The notes beneath the pieces were generated by a model, which saw nothing but the letters and a program-made list of their open reading frames with translations, was not told the origin of the DNA and did no database searches. Of a DNA stretch of 64,000 bases, positions 27,567-34,913 are shown piece by piece. Source of the stretch: Brevibacterium sanguinis (GTDB lineage Bacteria; Actinomycetota; Actinomycetes; Actinomycetales; Brevibacteriaceae). The stretch is taken from positions 248,001 through 312,000 of the forward strand of contig NZ_QNSB01000003.1 of assembly GCF_003315415.1 (NCBI RefSeq). Direction: 5' to 3'. Made by a program: the position numbers and the translations under genes. Within the stretch, counting starts at the first letter, position 1; every line of letters begins with the position of its first letter.

Positions 27567-29602
27567 GCGCACAGGCTCAGGCGCTCCTCGACGCACTCGA
27601 CGCCGAGCAGCGCGCCGTCGCCACTCGGTTCTCCACCCCCGTCGTCGTCCTCGCCGGCGCCGGCACCGGCAAGACCCGGGCGATGACGCACCGCATCGCC
27701 TACGGCATCGCCACCGACGTGTTCCCGGCCAACCAGGTCCTCGCCCTGACGTTCACGGCCAAGGCCGCCGGCGAGATGCGCGCGCGGCTGCGGACCCTCG
27801 GCGTGCCCGCCGTCCAGGCCCGGACCTTCCACTCGGCCGCCCTGCGCCAGCTGCGCTTCTTCTGGGACCGCTTCGGCCAGGGCGACTTCCCCCGGATCAT
27901 CGAGAACAAGGCAGGGGTCATCGGTTCGGTCATGCAGTCGCTGGGGCTCGAGACCAACCGGGAGACGAACCGGGACGTCGCCGCGGAGATCGAGTTCGCG
28001 GCGGCCTCGCTCCTCGGCGTCGAGGACTACGCGATCAGGGCCCGGTCGCGGGATCTGCCCGGAGGACTGGACGTCGAGGACATGGTGCGGATCCTCGAGG
28101 CGTACTCGGAGGCGAAGACGCGCGGCAGACTGCTCGACTTCGAAGACGTCCTCCTCGTCCTCGACGGCGTCCTCGCCGAGTACCCCGACATCGCCGCGCA
28201 GGTCCGCGACCAGTACCGGCACTTCGTCGTCGACGAGTTCCAGGACGTCTCCCCGCTCCAGTTCGATCTGCTCTCCCGCTGGCTGGGCCCGCGCGACAAC
28301 CTCTGCGTCGTCGGGGATCCCGCCCAGACAATCTACTCGTTCGCCGGTGCCGACGCCTCCCTGCTGCAGACGTTGACCACGGCGATGCCGACCGCCGAGA
28401 CGATCCAGCTCGTCCGCAACTACCGGTCGACGAAGTCGATCGTGGCCACCGCGAACAGCCTGCTGCGCCACACCTCCCGCTCCGCGCTGACCCTGCAGAC
28501 GGACAATCCTCCCGGTCGTGCCCCGCGGATGGTCGAATACCCCACCGACGAAGCCGAGGCTACCGGGGTCGTCGCGGCCATCGCGGCCGAGATCCAGGCC
28601 GGCCGTCGGCCGCGGAACATCGCCGTGCTCTTCCGCACCAATGGGCAGAGCCCCGCCTATGAACAGGCGCTGACGCGAGCCGGGATTCCCTACGTCCTGC
28701 GCGGAGGGGAGAGGTTCTTCGCCCGCCGCGAGGTCAAGGAGGCCATGCTCATGCTCAAGGCCGCCCGCGCCACCTCGACGGGAAGGCCCCTGCCCGAGGT
28801 CGTCGCCGAGGTGCTCTCCTCCTTGGGCTTCACCAGGAACCCTCCCGACGGCGGCGCGGCGCGGCAGAGATGGGAATCGCTCAAGGCCCTCGTCGACCTC
28901 GCGGAGACGCACCAGTCGTCGTCCGCGCTCCCGGTGCCCCTCGAGGTCTTCCTCGCCGATCTCGCCGATCGCGCCGAGCACCAGTTCGCCCCCGACATCG
29001 AAGGGGTCACCCTGGCCTCCTTCCACGCGGCCAAGGGACTGGAATGGGACAGCGTCCACCTCGTCGGGCTCAGTGAGGGCCTCCTGCCGATCAGCTATGC
29101 CCAGACCCCTCAGTCCATCGCCGAGGAGCGCAGGCTCTTCTACGTCGCGATCACGCGGGCATGTCGGGAGCTCGACCTGAGCTGGTCGCTGGCCCGCCAC
29201 GACTCCCGGCAGAAGCCGCGCAAGCCCTCGCGCTTCCTCGCCGAGCTCGGACAGGCCGAGCATGCCGCGGGCTCGGCCCGGCGGACGACGGGCACCGTGA
29301 CCATGGACCGCTGCCGGACCTGCGGGGCGGTGCTGGTGTCCCAGGTCGACAGAGCGCTGGGCCGGTGTGCGAAGTGCCCGGCCGACGTCGACCTCGAACT
29401 CCTCGACCGCCTGCGCCGGTGGCGGGCACGGGTGGGGCTCGAGCAGGGTCTCCCGCCCTACCTCGTCCTCACCGACACCTCGATCTCGGCCATCGCCGAG
29501 GTGAGGCCGCGCGACCTGGCGTCCCTGGCGCGGATCCCCGGAATCGGGGCGACGAAGCTCGAACTCTACGGAGACGGACTACTGAGCCTGCTCAGCGACT
29601 AG
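27563..29602 (+). CDS. uvrD2: ATP-dependent DNA helicase UvrD2
   Basis: 679 aa SF1A helicase: Q-motif DALDAEQRAVA, AGAGTGKTRAM (Walker A, residues 31-41), LTFTAKAAGEMRAR, FVVDEFQDVSPLQ (about 223), GDPAQTIYSFAGA, LVRNYRST, SFHAAKGLEWDSV and RRLFYVAITRA. After the motor come a tetracysteine motif (CRTCG...CAKC, about 583-607) and a C-terminal HRDC domain (about 608-679, LARIPGIGATKLELYG). This is the exact mycobacterial UvrD2 architecture, where the Cys motif links HRDC to the motor. GTG start at 27563 overlaps the nudC stop. Its end overlaps the convergent gene by 24 bp. Confidence 0.95.
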   Translation: MSAQAQALLDALDAEQRAVATRFSTPVVVLAGAGTGKTRAMTHRIAYGIATDVFPANQVLALTFTAKAAGEMRARLRTLGVPAVQARTFHSAALRQLRFFWDRFGQGDFPRIIENKAGVIGSVMQSLGLETNRETNRDVAAEIEFAAASLLGVEDYAIRARSRDLPGGLDVEDMVRILEAYSEAKTRGRLLDFEDVLLVLDGVLAEYPDIAAQVRDQYRHFVVDEFQDVSPLQFDLLSRWLGPRDNLCVVGDPAQTIYSFAGADASLLQTLTTAMPTAETIQLVRNYRSTKSIVATANSLLRHTSRSALTLQTDNPPGRAPRMVEYPTDEAEATGVVAAIAAEIQAGRRPRNIAVLFRTNGQSPAYEQALTRAGIPYVLRGGERFFARREVKEAMLMLKAARATSTGRPLPEVVAEVLSSLGFTRNPPDGGAARQRWESLKALVDLAETHQSSSALPVPLEVFLADLADRAEHQFAPDIEGVTLASFHAAKGLEWDSVHLVGLSEGLLPISYAQTPQSIAEERRLFYVAITRACRELDLSWSLARHDSRQKPRKPSRFLAELGQAEHAAGSARRTTGTVTMDRCRTCGAVLVSQVDRALGRCAKCPADVDLELLDRLRRWRARVGLEQGLPPYLVLTDTSISAIAEVRPRDLASLARIPGIGATKLELYGDGLLSLLSD

Positions 29603-30481
29603 ATCGAAATGAGGGACGGGCGCCCGGCAGGGACACCGGGGGTGGAAGTCGAGCTGGGCATCCTCACAGGAGCCCGAGACCAGGTCGACCCTCCGGCGGA
29701 CCGCCGGGGACTCGGACTGCAGGAGCGCCCGCCTGAGCAGTGTCACGGCATGCAGCGCACCGATCCCCCGTGACAGGGGATCGGCGAGCTCGGCCCGCGA
29801 GGGCAGCTCCCGAATGCGGGAGTACTGGTCGAGCCAGTCGGCGTCGAGGTCCTTCCGGTGCAGGCAGGCGCACATCGTGCACGGCGTCAGTCCCGGCCTG
29901 ATGAGACCGGAGACCTCGACGAACCGCTCCCCGACGACGACCTCGATCTGGGGGACCTCACGATCGGTCAGCCACGTCGCCGAGTGGAGGTCGGGGACGA
30001 GATGCGACGTGGCGATCACGACCGGGGAGCGGAAGAGCTCGAGCTCGTCGATCCGTGAACCCGGGGCGATGACGAATCCCGACGATCCCAGGTGCTGTTC
30101 GACGGCTCCGCGCAGGGGGCCGGTCACCATGACCGGCCGGGCGGCGAGCAGGGCGGCGGTGCGATCGGGGGAGAGGCGGAAGAGCGGCGCCGTGCCGAAC
30201 TGGTGCGAACTGCCGCCGAGCGGTCCCGTCGCGGAATCCTGCGGGATCATCACCCCCGCCTCGTCGAGCAGGGAGATGAGCGAGCTTGCGCGGCTGAGGT
30301 CGACGCCCAGGTCCTGCGCGCGGGAGTAGTACTGGGCGGAGCCGAGCCCCAGCCGCAGCTCCTCGAGCAGAGCGACGTCGCTGGGGAGCAGACCGTCGAT
30401 GAGCACGGGGTCATCGACCCCGAACTGGATGCAGGACGCCGACCGCCACGTGATCGGCACACTGGGATGGATCCTGAACAT
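29579..30481 (-). CDS. Orphan cyclodehydratase-like protein (TOMM/ThiF-E1-like, RRE-like N-domain)
   Basis: 300 aa. The N-terminal 80 residues, FRIHPSVPITWRSASCIQFG onward, look like the peptide-binding winged-helix (RRE) domain found in azole/azoline-forming RiPP cyclodehydratases. Later RPGLTPCTMCACLHRKDLDADW matches the zinc-binding, substrate-platform segment of ThiF-like TOMM proteins, and a final CPCRAP provides further Cys. No YcaO, precursor peptide or dehydrogenase gene is nearby, and the gene has a fixed position beside uvrD2 in actinobacteria. The function is unknown. The start is the ATG at 30481, with GAGG 6 nt upstream. Confidence 0.65.
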   Translation of the reverse strand: MFRIHPSVPITWRSASCIQFGVDDPVLIDGLLPSDVALLEELRLGLGSAQYYSRAQDLGVDLSRASSLISLLDEAGVMIPQDSATGPLGGSSHQFGTAPLFRLSPDRTAALLAARPVMVTGPLRGAVEQHLGSSGFVIAPGSRIDELELFRSPVVIATSHLVPDLHSATWLTDREVPQIEVVVGERFVEVSGLIRPGLTPCTMCACLHRKDLDADWLDQYSRIRELPSRAELADPLSRGIGALHAVTLLRRALLQSESPAVRRRVDLVSGSCEDAQLDFHPRCPCRAPVPHFDLVAEQAQ

Positions 30482-30557
30482 CGGCCACCTCGCCTCGAAC
30501 GACCCGGACTCCCACAGTAGTGAACGGGGAGGCGATCCGCCAGGAGCCGTCCGAACC

Positions 30558-30578
30558 TGTGGACAACCCTGTGGAAAA
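30558..30578 (-). promoter_or_regulatory. Pair of DnaA-box-like sequences (first pair)
   Basis: TGTGGACAA at 30558-30566 is the reverse complement of TTGTCCACA, the DnaA box of high-GC actinobacteria. TGTGGAAAA at 30570-30578 differs by one base. Both have the same orientation and their starts are 12 bp apart. Confidence 0.5.
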
Positions 30579-30625
30579 CGATTGAGGACAGACCGGCGAT
30601 CGTGCAGCCGATGAGTCCTCAATCG
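30579..30625. repeat. 11-bp perfect inverted repeat with 25-bp spacer
   Basis: CGATTGAGGAC (30579-30589) and GTCCTCAATCG (30615-30625) are exact inverse complements. The arms abut the first DnaA-box-like pair. It may be an operator for a dimeric regulator or an RNA hairpin; the 25-bp spacer makes a simple terminator unlikely. Confidence 0.6.
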
Positions 30626-30765
30626 CTGAATCCCCAGGCGCTCGCGGCGACTCGTGCGGCTTCCCCTTCCGCACGCATCTCCGGGTTTTCCGGGGTCACA
30701 GTAGAACCTATTCCGACTGGCCGCACCCCGTCAATGGCGCGGGCGGCGCCTGGTGACCACTCTCC

Positions 30766-30785
30766 TGTGGATAACCGGTGGATAA
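30766..30785 (-). promoter_or_regulatory. Pair of DnaA-box-like sequences (second pair)
   Basis: TGTGGATAA (30766-30774) is an exact inverse of the consensus box TTATCCACA. GGTGGATAA (30777-30785) has one change. The starts are 11 bp apart and point the same way as the first pair. Weaker matches TGTGGAGGA (30798) and TGTGGACGG (30897) follow. Confidence 0.5.
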
Positions 30786-30983
30786 CTCTCGGTGAACTGT
30801 GGAGGAGTGCCCGGCATCGCCGAGCCGTCGATCGGTCGCGACTGAGCGAACACGTAGGTCAAGCGACCCTGCGCACCCCGAGGTCGTCGCGGAGGCTGTG
30901 GACGGTGAAGCGGGGCCACTCGGTCACGGATACTCAGGAAACTCACAAGTAACCCCTCGGCGCCGACACCTCGTGCGGTTTCC

Positions 30984-30989
30984 TATGAT
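30984..30989 (+). promoter_or_regulatory. -10 element for the YgjP-like gene
   Basis: TATGAT, a near-perfect -10, ends 6 nt before the ATG at 30996. There is no Shine-Dalgarno sequence, so the message is probably leaderless. Confidence 0.65.
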
Positions 30990-30995
30990 TGAGCA

Positions 30996-31550
30996 ATGGC
31001 AACCAGAGCACGATGGACCGACGAGGACGTCCTGCGGGCGATCGCTCGCGGAGAGATCGAGGTCCGGCGCTCGGCGCGACGGAAGAAGACGATCGCGGTG
31101 TCGAAGGAGATCGACACCTTTGTGCTCAGCACTCCCGTCCGTTACGACGTCGAGCGCAACATCCGCTCACTCACCGACCTGTTCAACCGGCTCAGCGCCC
31201 GCGACCACTCCTCGGCGGCGGACCTCGAGGAGATCGCCGAGGAGATGAGCCGGCGCTACTTCGACGGCGACCTGCGTCCGAACTCGATCCGCTGGGTGAC
31301 GAATCAGAATGTCAGCCGGTGGGCGTCGACGACGACGTCGACGGGCGACATCCGCGTCTCCCACCGCCTGCAGGCGGTGCCGCGCTGGGTGCTGGAGACC
31401 GTGGTCGTCCACGAACTCGCGCACCTGCGGATCGGCCCGCACTCCGAGGAGTTCCACCGCCTCGCCGACCGGCACCCGCGACAGGCCGAGGCCAAGCTCT
31501 TCCTCGACGGCTTCAGCGCCGGGGAGCGGTTCGGCCGGGGCGGTCAGTGA
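30996..31550 (+). CDS. YgjP/SprT-like zinc metalloprotein (DUF45)
   Basis: 184 aa. VVVHELAHLRIGPHSEEFHRLADRHP carries HExxH plus the third His ligand; this is the DUF45/YgjP family gluzincin-like motif. The N-terminal half, IEVRRSARRKKTIAV, matches the family's strand-rich first domain, so the protein is full length. Members are probably metal-dependent hydrolases; none of the cellular roles is well established. The stop overlaps the convergent NUDIX gene by 7 bp. Confidence 0.83.
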   Translation: MATRARWTDEDVLRAIARGEIEVRRSARRKKTIAVSKEIDTFVLSTPVRYDVERNIRSLTDLFNRLSARDHSSAADLEEIAEEMSRRYFDGDLRPNSIRWVTNQNVSRWASTTTSTGDIRVSHRLQAVPRWVLETVVVHELAHLRIGPHSEEFHRLADRHPRQAEAKLFLDGFSAGERFGRGGQ

Positions 31551-32113
31551 CCGGCAGCCGCGGCCGCCGCCCGCCAGAGCACCGGCAGCCGGACGACGAG
31601 GTCGGGCATGAGGTCGCGCGGGGGATCGGTGAGCGGGAACCAGCGCACGTCGAGCGATTCCTCGGACACGATGGGAGCGGTGCCCGCCCGGGCCGCGGCG
31701 GCGAACACGACGTCGAAGTGCCGGGTGCAGGCGCCGAACGCCTGCGACAGGTCGTGGACGTGCAGATCGACGGGGGCAGGGGAGAACCAGTCGAAACCGG
31801 CCAGGCCGCTCTCCTCGAGAGCCTCCCGGTGAGCGGCCGCGCGCAGGGAGGGATCGGCGGGCTCGAGGTGACCGCCGAACTGGCCCCACAGTCCCGCCTT
31901 GCGGTGATGATTGAGCAGCACGGCGCGGGACTCGAGGTCGACGACGAGGCAGCTGGCCGTCAGATGTTCGGGCCCGCCCTCCCGGAGGAGGGCGGCGGCG
32001 CCGAAGGTGGCGAAGAGCTCCTCGAAGTCACTGCCGACGTCTCCGGAACCCTGTGCCGAGACTGCGGCCACCTCGGCGCGAGCCGCATCGAGGTCGAGGA
32101 CGGGCGAGGGCAT
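31544..32113 (-). CDS. NUDIX hydrolase
   Basis: 189 aa. GQFGGHLEPADPSLRAAAHREALEESGL contains the Nudix box GxxxxxE-x7-REUxEExGU in slightly expanded form. The N-terminal region (about residues 1-50) is helical, DLDAARAEVAAVSAQGSGD. Likely cleaves a nucleoside diphosphate derivative; the substrate cannot be read from the sequence. The ATG at 32113 directly follows the DUF2342 stop (TGAATG), so it is probably translationally coupled to it. Confidence 0.83.
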   Translation of the reverse strand: MPSPVLDLDAARAEVAAVSAQGSGDVGSDFEELFATFGAAALLREGGPEHLTASCLVVDLESRAVLLNHHRKAGLWGQFGGHLEPADPSLRAAAHREALEESGLAGFDWFSPAPVDLHVHDLSQAFGACTRHFDVVFAAAARAGTAPIVSEESLDVRWFPLTDPPRDLMPDLVVRLPVLWRAAAAAAGH

Positions 32114-33601
32114 TCAGTCGCGCTTGTCGTCGGTGCCGGACCCGTCGGTGTCGGGCCCGGCGTTCCCGTCCTCCTCGGCGGAGCCGGTGCCGGGCGCTGA
32201 CTTCCCGTCCTCCCCGGCGGAGTCGGTGCCGGTCAGACGCTCGGTGTCCTCGTCCGTCCGCTCGGTGCCCTCGAGGCCTTCGGCGAGGATGCGGGTGAGC
32301 GCCTCGTCGAGGGTCGACTCCGAGGTCCATTCGGCATGGCGCCGGTCCGAGTAGCCGAGCGGGTCGTCGAGATCCTCGGTGGTCGGCAGGAGATCGGGGT
32401 GGGAGAAGACCCGGTCCCGGGCGTCGGTCCCGCCCTGGGATTCGAGATAGGCGAACAGGGCGGCGGCATCGCGCAGCCGGCGCGGATTGAGCTGGAGCCC
32501 GACGAGGGTGGAGAACGTCTTCTCCGCCGGTCCGGCCGTCGCGCGCCGGCGCCGCAGCGCCTCGCGGATCTGGTCCCGGCCGGGCAGGTGGGCGCACGCC
32601 GAGTGGACGACGACGTCGACCCAGCCGGCGATGACGGCGAGCAGGTTCTCCAGTGTCGTCAGAGCCCTCTTCTGCTCGTCGGTCGTCGGGGGATTGAACA
32701 GCCCCTGGCGGATGTTCTCGCTGAGATCCGAGATGTTGCTGGGGTCGATCGACGAGGCCATCTCCTCGATCTGGGTGGTATCGACCTTGAGGCCCTGGGC
32801 GTAGCGGGTCAGCGCGGTCTCGACCTGGGCGCTCAGCCACGGCGCGCGCTCGAACAGCGCCAGATGCGCGAGCTCCTGGGCCGCCAGGTAGATCCGCACC
32901 TCGGTGACGTCGACGTCGATGTCCGCGGCGAACCTCTCGACGTTGGTCTCGACGAGGACGGCGGTGTCATGGGGGAGCAGGGGCAGGCCCACCTCGGTGC
33001 CGGTGAGGACGCTCTCGGAGAGGGCGCCGACGGCCTGGCCGATCTGCATCGCGAACATCGAATCGCTCATGGACGAGAACATCGTCGACGCGCCGGCCAT
33101 GATGCTCTTCATCTCGGCGGGGACCTGGGTCTCGAGCGTCTCGGTCAGCGCCGTCGACATGTTCTCCTTGATCGGCAGCACGAACCGCTGCCATCCCGGC
33201 ATCGTCGTCGACACCCAGTCCGCCCGGGTCAGGGAGCGGGTGGAGCGATTGGCGACCGAGAACTCGGTGGCCTCGGCCAGCCACAGCTCGGCGAGACGGA
33301 AGGCATCGGTGGTCGCGCGCACGGAGGCCTCGGGAACGGCCGGGTCGGGACTCGGCACGCTGCGCAGGGCGATCGACTTCGCCTGGGCACTCGAGTCGGC
33401 ACCCTGGCCGAAGAGCCCCTGCATCTGATTCATGATCGTGGCCATCATCGCGGGATCGATGGAGAACCCCTGCGGGAATCCGCCAGTGCCCTTGCTGTCG
33501 TCCTTGTCTCCGGACTGACCGGCGCCGGGTCCGCCGGCACCGAAGAGCATTCCGAAGATCTGCTCGAACGGGTTCTGCTCGTTGTTGTTCTCGTCGCTCA
33601 T
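32114..33601 (-). CDS. DUF2342 family zincin-like protein (Rv3195-like)
   Basis: 495 aa. N-terminal NNEQNPFEQIFGMLFGAGG region, then the helical DUF2342 core with LFERAPWLSAQVETALTRYA and, near its start, AAQELAHLALF, where the HExxH position reads QELAH so the first metal His is missing. GLQLNPRRLRDAAALFAYLE and GTDARDRVFSHPDLLPTTEDLDDPLGY are typical late blocks. The last 45 residues are an acidic Gly/Asp/Ser/Thr tail coded by two near-identical DNA copies. The ATG at 33601 starts at MSDENN; a longer start is possible but lacks a site. Confidence 0.82.
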   Translation of the reverse strand: MSDENNNEQNPFEQIFGMLFGAGGPGAGQSGDKDDSKGTGGFPQGFSIDPAMMATIMNQMQGLFGQGADSSAQAKSIALRSVPSPDPAVPEASVRATTDAFRLAELWLAEATEFSVANRSTRSLTRADWVSTTMPGWQRFVLPIKENMSTALTETLETQVPAEMKSIMAGASTMFSSMSDSMFAMQIGQAVGALSESVLTGTEVGLPLLPHDTAVLVETNVERFAADIDVDVTEVRIYLAAQELAHLALFERAPWLSAQVETALTRYAQGLKVDTTQIEEMASSIDPSNISDLSENIRQGLFNPPTTDEQKRALTTLENLLAVIAGWVDVVVHSACAHLPGRDQIREALRRRRATAGPAEKTFSTLVGLQLNPRRLRDAAALFAYLESQGGTDARDRVFSHPDLLPTTEDLDDPLGYSDRRHAEWTSESTLDEALTRILAEGLEGTERTDEDTERLTGTDSAGEDGKSAPGTGSAEEDGNAGPDTDGSGTDDKRD

Positions 33602-33770
33602 CTCAAGGCCCCCACGTGGTCGGTTTGTCCTCCACGTTAACCGGTGCACATGTGGGAATCTTCCCAATCCGGCCAGCAGACCCCGGATGTTCGCACCGGG
33701 CGAAAGACGCCGGTGAAACTCTCAGGAACGTATCAACTAGACTGGTGGGGCGGTGCAGCGAAAGGACCAC

Positions 33771-34913
33771 ATGACAGCGAATGCCCCTCGGGCCAGGCCG
33801 GTGCCCGCCGATCCTCAGCGCGGTCGATCCCCCCGGCGGGCTCCACGACTGAGCACGGCTTCCGGGTTCGTCACCTATCTCCTCCTCGGACTCGCCCTCC
33901 TCCTTCCCGTTCCCTACATGCTCCAGATCCCCGGCCCAGTGTTCAACACCCTCGGCGACTATCAGGGCAAGCCGATGCTGTCCGTCACCGGGGCCGAGAC
34001 TTATCCCACCAACGGTCGTCTCGACATGCTCACCGTCGCCGTCAGCGGCGGACCGGGACGCGACATCTTCGCCTCCCAGGCCCTGGGAGCGCTCGTGGGG
34101 AAGAAGGAGACCGTCGTTCCCACCGAGGCCTACTACCCCTTGGACACGACCAGGGAAGAGGTCGCCGAGTCGAATGCCCACGAGATGACCTCGAGTCAGG
34201 ACGTCGCCGTCGCCGCGGCGATGGAGGAACTCGGGCGCGACTACCAGGTCAGCCTCCTCGTCGACGAGGTGGTGCCCGGGTCCCCGGCGGAGGGGCGGCT
34301 GCGTCCCGACGACCGGATCATGAGCGTCAACGGCGTGCGGCTCGATGACGACCCCGCAGCCGCGCAGACGATGAGCGAGACCGTTCGGTCCTCCGAGACC
34401 GTCGACCTCACCGTCCACCGCGACGGGAGGCAGACGCAGGTGGAACTGACCCCCGAGACCGTCGACGGTCAGCGGGCGATCGGGATCCTCATGCGGCAGG
34501 ACTTCGAATTCCCCGTCGACGTCGACTTCAACGTCGAGGGCATCGGCGGTCCGTCCGCGGGCACGATGTTCGCTCTCGCCATCGTCGACGAACTCACACC
34601 CGGAGCGATGACGGGAGGCAGGCACGTCGCCGGAACGGGGGAGATCGATCCCGCCGGCACAGTGGGACCCATCGGCGGGGCCCGCCAGAAGGTCGCGGCA
34701 GCCACGGCCGAAGGTGCGACACTGTTCCTGTCGCCGGCCGACAACTGCGCAGAGGTCATCGCGGCTGCCGATCAGTCGAAGATCACGGTGGCGCGCATCG
34801 ACACCCTCGACGATGCGCGCAACGCCGTGGAGCAATACGCCGCCGGCAGCACCTCGGAGATCCCGAAGTGCCCCGCGGGCGGCGCCAACCCCAATGAGAA
34901 AGGGAAGCAGTGA
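33771..34913 (+). CDS. YlbL-type membrane-anchored PDZ/Lon-like protease
   Basis: 380 aa. Basic N-terminus, one membrane helix (about residues 35-58: FVTYLLLGLALLLPVPYML), then an extracytoplasmic part. A PDZ domain (about 155-235, VPGSPAEGRLRPDDRIMSVNG) is followed by a Lon-type proteolytic domain with GIGGPSAGTMFALAIVDEL (catalytic Ser) and GPIGGARQKVAAA (catalytic Lys). Homologue of B. subtilis YlbL/CtpA partners and Rv3194c. TAGACT (33738-33743) and AAAGGA 4 nt before the ATG give a normal leadered start. Stop overlaps the UPF0182 GTG. Confidence 0.9.
   Translation: MTANAPRARPVPADPQRGRSPRRAPRLSTASGFVTYLLLGLALLLPVPYMLQIPGPVFNTLGDYQGKPMLSVTGAETYPTNGRLDMLTVAVSGGPGRDIFASQALGALVGKKETVVPTEAYYPLDTTREEVAESNAHEMTSSQDVAVAAAMEELGRDYQVSLLVDEVVPGSPAEGRLRPDDRIMSVNGVRLDDDPAAAQTMSETVRSSETVDLTVHRDGRQTQVELTPETVDGQRAIGILMRQDFEFPVDVDFNVEGIGGPSAGTMFALAIVDELTPGAMTGGRHVAGTGEIDPAGTVGPIGGARQKVAAATAEGATLFLSPADNCAEVIAAADQSKITVARIDTLDDARNAVEQYAAGSTSEIPKCPAGGANPNEKGKQ

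Larger units (their letters stand above)
30482..30995. other. 514-bp non-coding region with DnaA-box-like sequences and an inverted repeat
   Basis: This gap between two divergent genes has no convincing reading frame. It is unlike the rest of the window: TGTGGAnAA elements occur in two pairs, there is an 11-bp perfect inverted repeat, and the promoter of the downstream metalloprotein gene lies at its right end (TATGAT, 30984-30989). Function not known; see the separate entries. Confidence 0.6.

Noticed and set aside
30482..30995. Chromosomal origin of replication
   Set aside because: DnaA-like boxes are present, but dnaA, dnaN, an AT-rich unwinding element and other origin genes are not near; a titration or promoter site is more likely.
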